Below are positions 53,384 through 62,673 of a stretch of DNA of 64,000 nucleotides, one piece after another (within the stretch, counting starts at the first letter, position 1; every line of letters begins with the position of its first letter). The DNA is from Clostridium celatum DSM 1785 (GTDB lineage Bacteria > Bacillota > Clostridia > Clostridiales > Clostridiaceae). The stretch is from the NCBI RefSeq assembly GCF_000320405.1, contig NZ_KB291649.1:50280-114279 (forward strand). Reading direction: 5' to 3'. Made by a program: the position numbers and the translations under genes. The notes beneath the pieces are model-generated. The model was not told the origin of the DNA. It searched no databases and saw only the letters and a list, made by a program, of their open reading frames with translations.

Positions 53384-54874
53384 TTATTCTATACTTTCTC
53401 CACTTACTGGAGGTGCTACTTCTTCTGTAGGTGGTGTTACTCCTCCATCTGGTGTTTCCTCTATTCCACTTCCATCTGGATTTGTACCAGTTGATCCATC
53501 TGGATTTGTTTGATCTCCTCCAGTTGTTGGTGGCGTAGTAGTTCCACCTTGATTTTGATCTGATCCCCCTCCACCAGTTGTTGGTGGTGTTGTAGTTTCA
53601 CCTTGATTAGAACCATCAGTATTTGGTGTTGATGGTGTTGATGGTGTCGATGGAGTTTCTGGAGTTTCAACAGTTCCACCATTTGGATTAGAAGGTGTTA
53701 CACTACCATCTGTAGATGAATTATCATTTGAATTATCCTCTGAGTTATCTATAGATGTTTCTGGTTGTTTTTCTGGCAACTTATCTTCAGCATCAATATA
53801 ATCTTCTGGGTTTATATTATTTATATTATTATAGTATCCTTCTTGTGCCGCATAATCAGCTAATACTTGATTTAAATGTTCATAATCATACTCATCTGGA
53901 TTTGGTATTTTATCTTCATAAATAAAGTCTTTTAATACTTTAGCATTTTGCTCTTTATCAATTAAAAATACCCATCCTAAATCTTTATATAATCTACCTT
54001 CTGCTAATTCAGTTACTGGAATATATAGTTGCTCTGTTTCTAAAGTTGGAAATTTATAAATAGTATAAGCCATATTTAATGCTTGAAGTGGCTCAATATT
54101 AGTTTTTATATAATCTATCATTTTGTTCATAATACCTAAATATTTGCTTGGTTTAGTTTCCTTTAACTTTTCTGCAAGCTTAAATAAGACTTCTCTTTGT
54201 CTTTCAGTTCTACCATATTCATCTCCAACATTATATCTTATTCTTGCATAAGATAATGCTTGCTTACCATTTAATACTTGTAATCCTGGCTCTGTAACTG
54301 GGCAATCATTACCTCCTGTTGATTCTCCTATATATTTATTTAATTCTTCTATTACATAATCTTCAACATTTAATTCTAAGCCACCAATTTGATCTATTAC
54401 TGCTTCAAATCCCCAGAAATTTATTACTACATATTTGTCTAAATTTATATCATATGTATCTCTAATAGTTTCCATTAACAATTCAGGACCACCTAATGCA
54501 TAAGCTGCATTAAGCTTTGCTTCTCCGTATCCTGGAATATCCACTAATGTATCTCTAAATAATGATGTTAACTTAATTTTCTTATTGTTATTATCTAATG
54601 TTGCAACAATTATTGAATCTGCCCTACAATTTTCATCTAAATCCCTAGCATCTATTCCTACTAATAAAACATTTGTTATTCCTTCAACCTCTGTGTATTC
54701 TCCATTTGATATAGATGTTGATGGATTATAAATTTTACTTCTAATGTACAGATATCCCGAAACTAGTATACCTATAATAAAAATAAAAACACATAATGTA
54801 GAAACAATTGCCTTCTTTTTATTAGACCACTTTTTTTTATTTCTATTACTTCTCTTTCTTCTTTGCTCACTCAT
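53384..54874 (-). CDS. LytR-CpsA-Psr (LCP) cell-wall ligase with a Pro/Thr/Gly-rich tail
   Basis: The 496-residue product has an Arg/Lys-rich N-terminus, one membrane segment (IVSTLCVFIFIIGILVSGYL, ~24-46) and the LCP domain (~70-250). LCP motifs seen are LLVGIDARDLDE, TSLFRDTLVDIPGYGEAKLN, AYALGGPELL and ALSYARIRYNVGDEYGRTERQR. These enzymes transfer teichoic acid or polysaccharide precursors to peptidoglycan on the outer face of the membrane. The last ~110 residues are low-complexity Pro/Thr/Gly/Ser/Asp, unusual in length for the family and probably a wall-spanning linker. AAGGGATGG precedes the start. No teichoic acid genes are adjacent. Confidence 0.93.
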   Translation of the reverse strand: MSEQRRKRSNRNKKKWSNKKKAIVSTLCVFIFIIGILVSGYLYIRSKIYNPSTSISNGEYTEVEGITNVLLVGIDARDLDENCRADSIIVATLDNNNKKIKLTSLFRDTLVDIPGYGEAKLNAAYALGGPELLMETIRDTYDINLDKYVVINFWGFEAVIDQIGGLELNVEDYVIEELNKYIGESTGGNDCPVTEPGLQVLNGKQALSYARIRYNVGDEYGRTERQREVLFKLAEKLKETKPSKYLGIMNKMIDYIKTNIEPLQALNMAYTIYKFPTLETEQLYIPVTELAEGRLYKDLGWVFLIDKEQNAKVLKDFIYEDKIPNPDEYDYEHLNQVLADYAAQEGYYNNINNINPEDYIDAEDKLPEKQPETSIDNSEDNSNDNSSTDGSVTPSNPNGGTVETPETPSTPSTPSTPNTDGSNQGETTTPPTTGGGGSDQNQGGTTTPPTTGGDQTNPDGSTGTNPDGSGIEETPDGGVTPPTEEVAPPVSGESIE

Positions 54875-55291
54875 TTTTTAGCCATCCCTTCAACAGAATT
54901 AAATTTTAAACATAGTGTAATTTTGTTTTATTATCATAAAATAATGTAAATTATTTTACATTATTTCATTTATATTATAATATCATACTTTATTATATAT
55001 TTTATGTTTTTTTATCAAATTTTAAAAGATATTTAATATGTTTTTTATTAAATATCTCAATATATTGCTTTTATCTACAGATTTATTAAAATAATTGAAT
55101 ATCATCCTTTCAATACGTAAATAAAATACTTCTTTTAGTGATTCTAAAAAAACATTAAGGGTATACTAATAATATATCTATAATTGTAACTCTGATTTTT
55201 AATATTTTTATTATTTTTTTATTTACTTATATAATTTAAAGTATTATTATAAAGATTGTGTAAAAATCAGTTTATTGATGGAGGTCTTTTT
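54875..55291. other. 417-bp divergent intergenic region
   Basis: Very AT-rich, between the LCP gene (minus) and arginase (+). No small gene, riboswitch or clear operator was found; TTAATATT-type palindromes occur but are common in this genome. GGAGGTCTTTTT immediately precedes the arginase ATG at 55292, so the frame running from 55256 is not the start. Confidence 0.5.
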
Positions 55292-56188
55292 ATGAATATA
55301 AGTATTATTGGAATGCCTCTTTTTTATGGTTGCGATAGGCCAGGAGTAGAAAAGGGACCGGATGAATTAAGAAATAACAATTTAATTGATATTTTCGAAG
55401 AAAATCATACTGTTTATGATCTTGGAAATATTGATGTTGAGTACATACACCCAGAAAATAAATATTTAACTAATTCTAAATTAAAATATTTAGATCAAGT
55501 TGTTAAAGCAAATAATGGACTAGCTTCCCAAGTTTTAAATGCCTTAGAAAATAATACTTTACCTTTTATTGTTGGTGGAGATCATTCTCTTGCCTTAGGT
55601 TCTTTAGCTGGAAGCAGTAAATTTTTTGGTGATGATTTAGGTGTAATTTGGATTGATGCCCACGGAGATATAAATACTCACGAGACCTCTCCATCCGGAA
55701 ATATTCATGGCATGCCTTTAGCTGCCTCAATGGGTATTGGTTACGAAAAACTTACTTCAATATTTTTTAACAAATTTAAAATAAAGCCTGAAAATGTGTT
55801 TATTTTAGCTTGTAGAGATTTAGATAAAGGTGAATTAGAATTAATTGATGAATTAAACATTAAAATTTGGAGCAATAAAACTATTAAAGAAAAAGGAATA
55901 TCTACAGTTACAAGTGAATTACTTGATTGCATAAAAGAAAAGAACTTAAAAAATATCCATCTTTCTTATGACATAGATTGCTTAGATCCTGAATATGTTC
56001 CTGGAACAGGTACACCAGTAGAAAATGGTTTAAACTTCGAAGAAAGTAAGACATTACTTGAAGGTATATTTAGTACAAGCTTAGTAAGATCTATGGACTT
56101 TGTAGAGTTTAATCCTGATTTAGATATAAACGGAAAAACTACAGAAACTTGCGTAGAATTATTAAAACTTATATCTAAAAATTTATAA
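55292..56188 (+). CDS. rocF: Arginase
   Basis: Hydrolyses arginine to ornithine and urea using a dimanganese site. The start is ATG 55292 (MNISIIGMPLFYG), 298 residues, with GGAGGTCTTTTT before it. The manganese ligands appear in VGGDHSLALGS (~98), WIDAHGDINTHE (~122) and SYDIDCLDPEYVPGTGTPVE (parts ~222-240), the latter with the substrate-binding segment. The preceding CDRPGVEKGPDELR (~16-28) fits the arginase group better than agmatinase. It is a single gene with a strong terminator. It could supply ornithine for polyamines, which the pot operon nearby transports; this link is inference. Confidence 0.88.
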   Translation: MNISIIGMPLFYGCDRPGVEKGPDELRNNNLIDIFEENHTVYDLGNIDVEYIHPENKYLTNSKLKYLDQVVKANNGLASQVLNALENNTLPFIVGGDHSLALGSLAGSSKFFGDDLGVIWIDAHGDINTHETSPSGNIHGMPLAASMGIGYEKLTSIFFNKFKIKPENVFILACRDLDKGELELIDELNIKIWSNKTIKEKGISTVTSELLDCIKEKNLKNIHLSYDIDCLDPEYVPGTGTPVENGLNFEESKTLLEGIFSTSLVRSMDFVEFNPDLDINGKTTETCVELLKLISKNL

Positions 56189-56210
56189 TAATTTTAAAAT
56201 TGAATAAATT

Positions 56211-56277
56211 AAAAGTTGTATTAAAAATATATTAGTTAAAATTTCATTGTTAATAACTAATATTTAATACAACTTTT
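56211..56277 (+). terminator. Terminator of arginase
   Basis: AAAAGTTGTATTAAA and TTTAATACAACTTTT form the outer arms of a long AT-rich stem, followed by a T-run, about 23 bases after the stop codon. Confidence 0.8.
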
Positions 56278-56400
56278 TTTAATTATAAATTTAACCACGA
56301 GAAATTCAATTAGCTAAATAAATATTTTGAATTTCACTTTTGAGTTTTCATTAACTTATGATATCATTAAGTAATGAAATACTATTATTGGGAGGCAAAA

Positions 56401-57027
56401 ATGAAACTATTATTTTTCGATACAGAAACTACAAGCGTAAGACCTGGTCATATATGTCAGTTAAGTTATATAGTCGTGGACACTTCTACCAAGCCACAAA
56501 CAACTATAGGTAAAAACTTCTTCTTTACTGTTGATGAAATGGATGAAGGTGCTGAACAAGTTCATGGTTTTTCTCTAGAAAAATTATACGAATTATCTAA
56601 TGGTTTAGAATTCTTAGAACAAATACAAGATTTTATGGGTGACTTCTTCGATGCAGACTTTGTAATTGGTCATAATGTTCAATTTGATGTTAAATTTTTA
56701 AAGCACGAAGTCAATTCATTATATGAAGCTGGTATGATTGATAGCACTTGGGAGCCAAAGAAAACTTTCTGTACAATGGCATATTATAAAAACATTTGTA
56801 ATATCCCTTCTGTGAATGGTAATGGTATAAAAAATCCAAAATTATCTGAAGTTATTAATTATCTTGGAATTTCTGATGATCAAATTGCTAAAAAGGCAGA
56901 TGAACTTTTCCAGGGTAGTGGAAATTACCACGATGCAAGATTTGATACAGCAGCTGTATATCTTTTAGTAATTGAGGGAATGAAGAAAAAATTAATTAAA
57001 CCTGGATTCTTCTCAAGTCAAATTTAA
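56401..57027 (+). CDS. DEDDh-type 3'-5' exonuclease domain protein
   Basis: The start is ATG 56401 (MKLLFFDTETTSVRPG) with GGGAGGCAAAA upstream; a longer frame adds only nine residues with no ribosome-binding site. The 208-residue product shows exonuclease motif I LLFFDTETT (DxE), motif II VIGHNVQFDVKFL and motif III NYHDARFDTAAVYLL (HxxxxD), the set of the RNase T/DnaQ family. It is a stand-alone domain, so it may trim DNA or RNA. No polymerase or helicase gene is adjacent. The substrate is unknown. Confidence 0.9.
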   Translation: MKLLFFDTETTSVRPGHICQLSYIVVDTSTKPQTTIGKNFFFTVDEMDEGAEQVHGFSLEKLYELSNGLEFLEQIQDFMGDFFDADFVIGHNVQFDVKFLKHEVNSLYEAGMIDSTWEPKKTFCTMAYYKNICNIPSVNGNGIKNPKLSEVINYLGISDDQIAKKADELFQGSGNYHDARFDTAAVYLLVIEGMKKKLIKPGFFSSQI

Positions 57028-57049
57028 AAAATACTACATTTAAAATCAA

Positions 57050-57085
57050 AAATAGAGATATCCTCTCTCAAGAATATCTCTATTT
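57050..57085. terminator. Bidirectional terminator, exonuclease / pflA
   Basis: AAATAGAGATAT and ATATCTCTATTT pair across a 12-base loop, 23 bases after the exonuclease stop and directly beyond the pflA stop on the other strand. Confidence 0.8.
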
Positions 57086-57088
57086 TGC

Positions 57089-57808
57089 CTATTTATTAAA
57101 ATCTAATAATTTATATAATTCTTTACATCTATCCTTATCCATTGCTGGAGTTCCATCTAATCTATACTTTAATCCCATAGTTTCATACTTATTAACGCCT
57201 AATAAATGATATGGAAGTAATTCTACCTTCTCAACATTATCTAAAGTCTTAATGAACTTACCTAATTCTGTAATATATTCTTCACTGTCTGTCATACCCG
57301 GAACAACCACTTGTCTTATCCATAGTTTAGTTCCACACTTCTTACATGCTTCTAAGAATTTTAAGCTTTCATCTATTTTCACAGCTGTCATATCTTTATA
57401 TCCTTCTTCAGTTAAATGCTTAACATCAAAAAGAACTAAGTCAGTATACTTTAATATTTCTTCATAATCTCCAAAACCAACTCCAGAAGTATCTAGTGTT
57501 GTATGTATACCTTGCTTCTTACATAGCTTTAAAGCTTCCTTTAAAAATTCTGGCTGTCTTAATGGATCCCCACCTGAGAAAGTTACCCCACCACCTGATC
57601 TTTCAAAATAACTTCTAAATCTTGCAATTTTATTAACTAACTCTTCTGGAGTTAATTCTAATGATTCTTCACACTTATTAGCCCATGTATCTGGGTTATG
57701 GCAATATTGACATCTTAAAGCACACCCTTGCATAAACACTACTACTCTTATACCTGGACCATCTACTAAGCCCATAGTTTCAATTGAATGTATCGTTCCT
57801 TTTATCAT
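57089..57808 (-). CDS. pflA: Pyruvate formate-lyase-activating enzyme
   Basis: A radical SAM enzyme that installs the glycyl radical on pyruvate formate-lyase. The 239-residue product has the [4Fe-4S] Cys triad in CALRCQYCHNP (~29-39), a SAM-binding FSGGDPLRQPEFL segment (~76), TTLDTSGVGFGD and LVLFDVKHLTEEGYKD. It acts in anaerobic pyruvate breakdown. AACGGAGGATGGATT precedes the ATG. pflB is normally next to it; here the upstream gap of 490 bases holds no pflB, so the lyase gene must lie elsewhere. The motif call is firm. Confidence 0.94.
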   Translation of the reverse strand: MIKGTIHSIETMGLVDGPGIRVVVFMQGCALRCQYCHNPDTWANKCEESLELTPEELVNKIARFRSYFERSGGGVTFSGGDPLRQPEFLKEALKLCKKQGIHTTLDTSGVGFGDYEEILKYTDLVLFDVKHLTEEGYKDMTAVKIDESLKFLEACKKCGTKLWIRQVVVPGMTDSEEYITELGKFIKTLDNVEKVELLPYHLLGVNKYETMGLKYRLDGTPAMDKDRCKELYKLLDFNK

Positions 57809-58189
57809 AATCCATCCTCCGTTTTAACATAATAACATTATTATACACCCATATAAAAATTTTGTTAATACCTACCTTTTATTATTTTTTAATAATAATT
57901 ATTATTTACATAAATATATAAAATTCTTTTATCTAATTTAATTATAAAAATAGTATAAATCATTAATCATTTACCAAATATAACTTTATAACTAATCTTA
58001 TATTATCATTATTATGTACCAAATAATTTTTTACACAATTTGTAATTTCAAATATTTTTATACTCATTTTAACTTTCTTAGTACAAGTAAACTTTTAATG
58101 TATTATTGTTAAACTCACTTTAAGTTAAACTCCCTTTAAAGCTTTATTTTATAAGCATATTTATAAACTTTAAAATTTTACAAATTTTA

Positions 58190-58218
58190 TTGATTTTTTA
58201 CTCATAAATATATATAAT
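58190..58218 (+). promoter_or_regulatory. Promoter of the pot operon
   Basis: TTGATT (58190-58195), a 17-base spacer and TATAAT (58213-58218) fit the sigma-A consensus. Transcription would start near 58225, just before the two GTTTAGTAAT repeats. Confidence 0.75.
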
Positions 58219-58228
58219 ATCATTTGTT

Positions 58229-58274
58229 GTTTAGTAATTTTAAACCTTTTGTTTAGTAATAGTTACTACTAAAC
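58229..58274. promoter_or_regulatory. Probable operator of the pot regulator
   Basis: GTTTAGTAAT occurs at 58229 and again at 58251, 22 bases apart (two helical turns). The second copy forms a perfect inverted repeat, GTTTAGTA-8-TACTAAAC (58251-58274). The site covers the start and early leader, the place expected for autorepression by the XRE/cupin regulator encoded next. Confidence 0.65.
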
Positions 58275-58297
58275 TACTTGAAAGGCGAGGTGAAATT

Positions 58298-58837
58298 GTG
58301 GAAATTGGTGATAAAATAAAACGAATGAGAATTGAAAAGGGACTAACACAAGAAGATCTTGCTAATAGATGTGAATTATCAAAGGGATTTATTTCTCAAC
58401 TTGAAAATGATCTAACTTCTCCATCTATTGCCACTCTAATAGATATTCTTGAAATATTAGGGACAAACCTTAAAGAATTCTTTAATGATGATAAAGATGA
58501 AAAAATTACTTATACATATGAAGATATGTTTGAAACAGAAAATACTGATTTAAAATATACTCTTATGTGGCTTGTTCCAAATGCACAAAAAAATGAAATG
58601 GAACCTATTATGATAACTCTTGAACCTGGTGGAAAATATATAGAAGAAGAACCCCATGAAGGTGAAGAGTTTGGCTATGTTTTATCTGGTAGTATAGTAC
58701 TACATCTTGGTGATAAATCTTACAAAGTAAAGAAAAATGAAAGTTTTTATTTTAAGCCAAAATCTAATCATTACATTAGTAATAATGGTAAAACAACTGC
58801 TAAAGTGATTTGGATTTCTACTCCACCATCATTTTAA
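58298..58837 (+). CDS. XRE-cupin regulator (PuuR-like) of the pot operon
   Basis: The 179-residue product has an N-terminal XRE helix-turn-helix (IGDKIKRMRIEKGLTQEDLA and RCELSKGFISQLENDLTSPS, ~3-45) and a C-terminal cupin barrel (~95-175, EEPHEGEEFGYVLSGSIVLH and KKNESFYFKPKSNHYI). This is the PuuR/YdcN-type regulator of polyamine genes, with the cupin sensing a small ligand. It is the first gene of the pot operon: potA starts 24 bases later. The GTG start has GCGAGGTGAAATT upstream. A repeat operator lies over its own promoter, so it is probably autoregulatory. Confidence 0.9.
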   Translation: MEIGDKIKRMRIEKGLTQEDLANRCELSKGFISQLENDLTSPSIATLIDILEILGTNLKEFFNDDKDEKITYTYEDMFETENTDLKYTLMWLVPNAQKNEMEPIMITLEPGGKYIEEEPHEGEEFGYVLSGSIVLHLGDKSYKVKKNESFYFKPKSNHYISNNGKTTAKVIWISTPPSF

Positions 58838-58860
58838 TATAAAAGAAAGAGGTGTTTTTT

Positions 58861-59904
58861 TTGAATCAAAATATTATTGAAATTCAAGGTGTTTCTAAAA
58901 CATATGGAGATAACACCGTTTTAAATAATTTAAATTTAAATATAAAAGAAAATGAATTTTTAACTTTACTTGGTCCAAGTGGATGCGGTAAAACAACAAC
59001 TCTTAAAATTATAGCTGGTTTTGAGACTGCCGATAATGGAAAAGTTCTTTTTGATGGAAAAGATATATCTATCTTACCACCATACAAAAGACAGTTAAAT
59101 ACAGTTTTCCAAAAGTATGCATTATTCCCTCATATGAATATATATGAAAATATCGCTTTTGGCTTAAAGATAAAAAAACTACCTAAAAATGAAATTGATA
59201 AAAAAGTTCACGAAATGTTAAAAATGGTCGCATTAGAAGGTTTTGAAAATCGTTCTGTTGACTCTTTAAGTGGTGGACAACAACAAAGAGTAGCAATAGC
59301 AAGAGCTCTTGTAAATGAACCTAAAGTCTTATTACTTGATGAACCACTGGGTGCTCTAGACTTAAAACTTAGAAAAGAAATGCAATTAGAACTTAAAAAA
59401 ATTCAAAAAAGACTTGGTATTACATTTATTTTTGTTACTCATGACCAAGAAGAAGCTTTAAGCATGTCAGATACTATCGTTGTAATGAATAAAGGAGTTA
59501 TTCAACAAATGGGTAGTCCTGAGGATATATATAACGAACCTGCTAATGCTTTTGTCGCTGACTTCATAGGTGAAAGTAATATATTAGATGGTACTATGTT
59601 AGAAGACTATAAAGTAGAATTTTCTAATAGAGTTTTTGAATGTGTAGATAACGGATTTGATAAAAATGAAAAAATAGATGTTGTTATAAGACCTGAAGAC
59701 ATAGAAATTACAACAGTAGAAAAAGGAATATTAGTAGGAAAAGTTAATTCTGTTACATTTAAGGGTGTTCATTATGAAATAGAAGTTGAAACTGAAAATA
59801 CTAAGTGGATAATACATAATACAAAAAATGCTACAGTTGGTAGTACAGTAGGTTTAATTATTGATCCTGAAGCAATTCATAAAATGAGAAAGGTAAATGA
59901 TTAA
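58861..59904 (+). CDS. potA: Spermidine/putrescine import ATP-binding protein
   Basis: The start is TTG 58861-58863 with AAAGAGGTG eight bases upstream; the frame from 58852 would begin inside that site. The 347-residue product has Walker [16 protein letters not shown] (~36), Q-loop [11 protein letters not shown] (~78), signature [15 protein letters not shown] (~132), Walker [12 protein letters not shown] and an H-loop VTHDQEEAL. The C-terminal TOBE region (~245-347) follows. It powers PotBC for polyamine uptake with PotD. It is second in the operon. Confidence 0.95.
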   Translation: MNQNIIEIQGVSKTYGDNTVLNNLNLNIKENEFLTLLGPSGCGKTTTLKIIAGFETADNGKVLFDGKDISILPPYKRQLNTVFQKYALFPHMNIYENIAFGLKIKKLPKNEIDKKVHEMLKMVALEGFENRSVDSLSGGQQQRVAIARALVNEPKVLLLDEPLGALDLKLRKEMQLELKKIQKRLGITFIFVTHDQEEALSMSDTIVVMNKGVIQQMGSPEDIYNEPANAFVADFIGESNILDGTMLEDYKVEFSNRVFECVDNGFDKNEKIDVVIRPEDIEITTVEKGILVGKVNSVTFKGVHYEIEVETENTKWIIHNTKNATVGSTVGLIIDPEAIHKMRKVND

Positions 59905-59906
59905 AA

Positions 59907-60752
59907 ATGAAAAAGAAAAATAGTCAAGGTATTCTTCCAGCATCACCTTATATCGTCTGGAGTTCACTTTTTATTGTTATTCCACTTTTAATAGTAGTTT
60001 TCTTCAGTTTTACTGTAAAGTCAGGTGATAATTATAAATTTTCACTTGAGAACTTTCAAAGATTAATGGATCCAATATATTTAAAAGTTTTTTGGAGAAG
60101 CTTAGTTTTAGCATTTAAAGCAACAATAGGTTGTTTAATATTAGGTTATCCAGTTGCTTATTTAGTTTCTAAAATGCGTGAAGGTAAAAGAAATATATTA
60201 ATAATGTTATTTATTGTTCCAATGTGGATGAATTTCTTACTTAGAACTTACGCTTGGTTACCTATATTAGGTAAAAATGGCCTTATTAATACGTTCTTTT
60301 CTAACTTTGGAATTGGACCATTTAATATTCTTTATAATGATTTTGCAGTACTTTTAGGTATGATTTATAACTTCTTACCATTTATGATATTACCTATTTA
60401 TACAGTACTTATAAAAATGGATAATGATTTGATAAATGCTGCTTCAGACTTAGGCGCTGATAGAAAACATATATTTATGAAAATCATTCTTCCTTTAAGT
60501 ATGCCTGGTGTAATTTCTGGTATTACAATGGTATTTATGCCTGCTGTATCTACATTCGTAATTTCTAGAATACTAGGTGGTGGACAATACATGCTACTTG
60601 GTAACTTAATTGAAACACAATATACAACAATGAATGATTGGAACTTTGGTTCTGCCATTGCAATATTTATGATGTTAATAATTTTATTATCAATGGCCTT
60701 TATGAATAAGTTTGAAGGTGCTGATGATAAAGAAGGAGGAAGCTCCCTATGA
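59907..60752 (+). CDS. potB: Spermidine/putrescine ABC permease
   Basis: The 281-residue product has six membrane segments (IVWSSLFIVIPLLIVVFF, LILGYPVAYLVSKM, LIMLFIVPMWMNFLLRTYAW and others) and the EAA-type loop AASDLGADRKHIFMKIILPL that contacts the ATPase. It starts 2 bases after the potA stop and overlaps potC by 4 bases (ATGA), so translation is coupled. Confidence 0.94.
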   Translation: MKKKNSQGILPASPYIVWSSLFIVIPLLIVVFFSFTVKSGDNYKFSLENFQRLMDPIYLKVFWRSLVLAFKATIGCLILGYPVAYLVSKMREGKRNILIMLFIVPMWMNFLLRTYAWLPILGKNGLINTFFSNFGIGPFNILYNDFAVLLGMIYNFLPFMILPIYTVLIKMDNDLINAASDLGADRKHIFMKIILPLSMPGVISGITMVFMPAVSTFVISRILGGGQYMLLGNLIETQYTTMNDWNFGSAIAIFMMLIILLSMAFMNKFEGADDKEGGSSL

Positions 60753-61546
60753 TGAAAAAACTTGAATCCTTTATAAAGAGATTTTATTTATTTATAATCT
60801 TTATATTTCTTTATACACCAATAGTTACTTTAATGGTATTTTCTTTTAATGATTCAAAATCAATGGGAAAATGGAGTGGTTTTACTTTTAAATGGTATAG
60901 CCAGCTTTTTGAAAACCAAAGAATAATGGAAGCATTAAAGTACACACTAATAATAGCTGTAATTGCCTCTGTAGTTGCTACTATAATTGGTACATTTGCA
61001 GCAATTGGCATTCATAAAATGAAAGGGCTACCTAAAAAAGCCTTATTAAATATAAATAATTTACCAGTATTAAATCCTGATATTGTTACAGGTGTATCTT
61101 TAATGAGTTTATTCATATTTGTTATGCCATTTTTAAATATACAATTTGGATTTATGACTATGCTTATAGCTCACATTACTTTTAATATCCCATATGTTAT
61201 ATTATCAGTATTACCAAAGCTAAAGCAATTGCCTACAAACATAACAGAAGCAGCCTTAGACCTAGGAGCAACTCCTGGTTATGCAATGAGAAAAATAATA
61301 TTACCTCAAATAAAACCTGGTATTATTTCTGGTCTATTAATGGCATTTACGATGTCTATTGATGACTTTGTAATAAGTTTCTTTACTACAGGACCTGGAG
61401 TAACTAATCTTTCAATAGAAATCTACTCTATGGCTAGAAAGGGAATAAACCCTTCAATAAATGCATTATCTACTTTAATGTTTTTAACAGTACTTATTTT
61501 ATTATTAATTGTAAATAGAAAAGAATTTACTTCAAGGGGTGAATAA
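60749..61546 (+). CDS. potC: Spermidine/putrescine ABC permease
   Basis: The 265-residue product has six membrane segments (LFIIFIFLYTPIVTLMVFSF, ALKYTLIIAVIASVVATIIG and others) and the EAA loop AALDLGATPGYAMRKIILPQ. It pairs with PotB as the membrane part of the polyamine importer. AAGGAGGAAG precedes the ATG within potB. potD starts one base after the stop. Confidence 0.94.
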   Translation: MMKKLESFIKRFYLFIIFIFLYTPIVTLMVFSFNDSKSMGKWSGFTFKWYSQLFENQRIMEALKYTLIIAVIASVVATIIGTFAAIGIHKMKGLPKKALLNINNLPVLNPDIVTGVSLMSLFIFVMPFLNIQFGFMTMLIAHITFNIPYVILSVLPKLKQLPTNITEAALDLGATPGYAMRKIILPQIKPGIISGLLMAFTMSIDDFVISFFTTGPGVTNLSIEIYSMARKGINPSINALSTLMFLTVLILLLIVNRKEFTSRGE

Positions 61547-61547
61547 A

Positions 61548-62609
61548 ATGAAAAGATTTAAAAAATTAACTGCATTAATTGCAACAGCTTTATTAACAAC
61601 TTCCATTTTTGCTGGATGCTCTAATAATAGTGCTGGCGAAAATGGTACTATCAATGTTTTTAACTGGGGAGAATATATTGATGAATCTTTAATTAAAGAC
61701 TTTGAAAATGAAACAGGAATTAAAGTAAATTACTCAACTTATGATACAAATGAAATTATGTATCAAAAAATTAAAACTAATCCTGGAACTTACGATATAG
61801 TAATTCCATCAGATTACATGATTGAAAAAATGATTAAAGAAGATTTACTTGAAAAAATAGATTTTAATAATATTCCTAACTATAAATATATAGGCGAAAA
61901 ATTTAAGAATCTTCCGTATGATCCAACAAATGAATATTCAGTTCCATATACTTGGGGTACAGTAGGTATTATTTATGATAGCACAGTTGTTACTGAACCT
62001 GTAACTAGTTGGGATATATTATGGAATGAAAAATACAAAGATAATGTTTATATGTATAATTCATTAAGAGATTCTTTAGCAATTACATTAGTGAAGAATG
62101 GATATTCACTTAACTCAACTAACGCTGATGAAATAAATGTAGCTAAAGAAGATTTATTAAAACAATTAACTTTAACTAATCCTATATACGTTATTGATGA
62201 AGTAAGAGATAATATGATATCTGGAGAAAAAGCATTAGCTGTAGTTTACTCTGGAGATGCTTCTTACATAATGAGTCAAAATCCTGATATGAAATATGTT
62301 GTTCCAAATGAAGGTTCAAATAAGTGGTTTGATGCAATTGCAATACCAAAAGACGCTCCAAACAAAGCAGGCGCTGAAGCTTTCATAAACTTCTTATGCG
62401 ATCCTGAAAATGCAAAGACAAATATTGAGTATATTGAATATTCAACTCCAAATACAGGTGCATTTGAATTATTAGATGATGAAGTTAAAAATAATCCTGC
62501 TGCATATCCTTCTGATGCCGTATTAGAAAGATGTGAAGTTTTTACGGATTTAGATCCTCAGACATTAAAATTATATGAATCTGCTTTTACAGAAATCCTT
62601 TCTCAATAG
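61548..62609 (+). CDS. potD: Spermidine/putrescine-binding lipoprotein
   Basis: The start is ATG 61548 with CAAGGGGTGAATAAA upstream; the GTG at 61539 lies in that site. The 353-residue product has a lipoprotein signal ending in the lipobox IFAGC (~16-20). It is anchored outside the membrane and delivers polyamines. Segments INVFNWGEYIDESLIKDFEN and ETGIKVNYSTYDTNEIMYQK are typical of PotD. SVPYTWGTVGIIYDS and AVVYSGDASYIMSQN are later parts of the binding cleft. It is the last gene of the operon and ends at a strong terminator. Confidence 0.95.
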   Translation: MKRFKKLTALIATALLTTSIFAGCSNNSAGENGTINVFNWGEYIDESLIKDFENETGIKVNYSTYDTNEIMYQKIKTNPGTYDIVIPSDYMIEKMIKEDLLEKIDFNNIPNYKYIGEKFKNLPYDPTNEYSVPYTWGTVGIIYDSTVVTEPVTSWDILWNEKYKDNVYMYNSLRDSLAITLVKNGYSLNSTNADEINVAKEDLLKQLTLTNPIYVIDEVRDNMISGEKALAVVYSGDASYIMSQNPDMKYVVPNEGSNKWFDAIAIPKDAPNKAGAEAFINFLCDPENAKTNIEYIEYSTPNTGAFELLDDEVKNNPAAYPSDAVLERCEVFTDLDPQTLKLYESAFTEILSQ

Positions 62610-62612
62610 AAA

Positions 62613-62650
62613 AAATAATGCAGAAACCTTTAAAAGTTTCTGCATTATTT
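62613..62650 (+). terminator. Terminator of the pot operon
   Basis: AAATAATGCAGAAAC and GTTTCTGCATTATTT form a 15-bp stem with an 8-base loop, followed by five more T. It is placed directly after potD and can also serve the convergent ndk gene. Confidence 0.9.
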
Positions 62651-62673
62651 TTTTATTTTATTCTTTCTATATA

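Larger units (their letters stand above)
57809..58297. other. 489-bp divergent intergenic region between pflA and the pot regulator
   Basis: Mostly AT-rich with no gene seen. The right end contains the promoter and operator of the pot operon (58190-58274, listed separately). The left part contains the short leader of pflA. No pflB fragment was found. Confidence 0.55.

Noticed and set aside
53461-53682. Alternative frame inside the LCP gene tail
   Set aside because: It is a shifted reading of the repetitive Pro/Thr/Gly-coding DNA, with His/Gln/Leu repeats and no start signals.
55256-55291. Longer arginase start
   Set aside because: The added 12 residues cover the strong GGAGG site directly before ATG 55292, so the shorter start is preferred.
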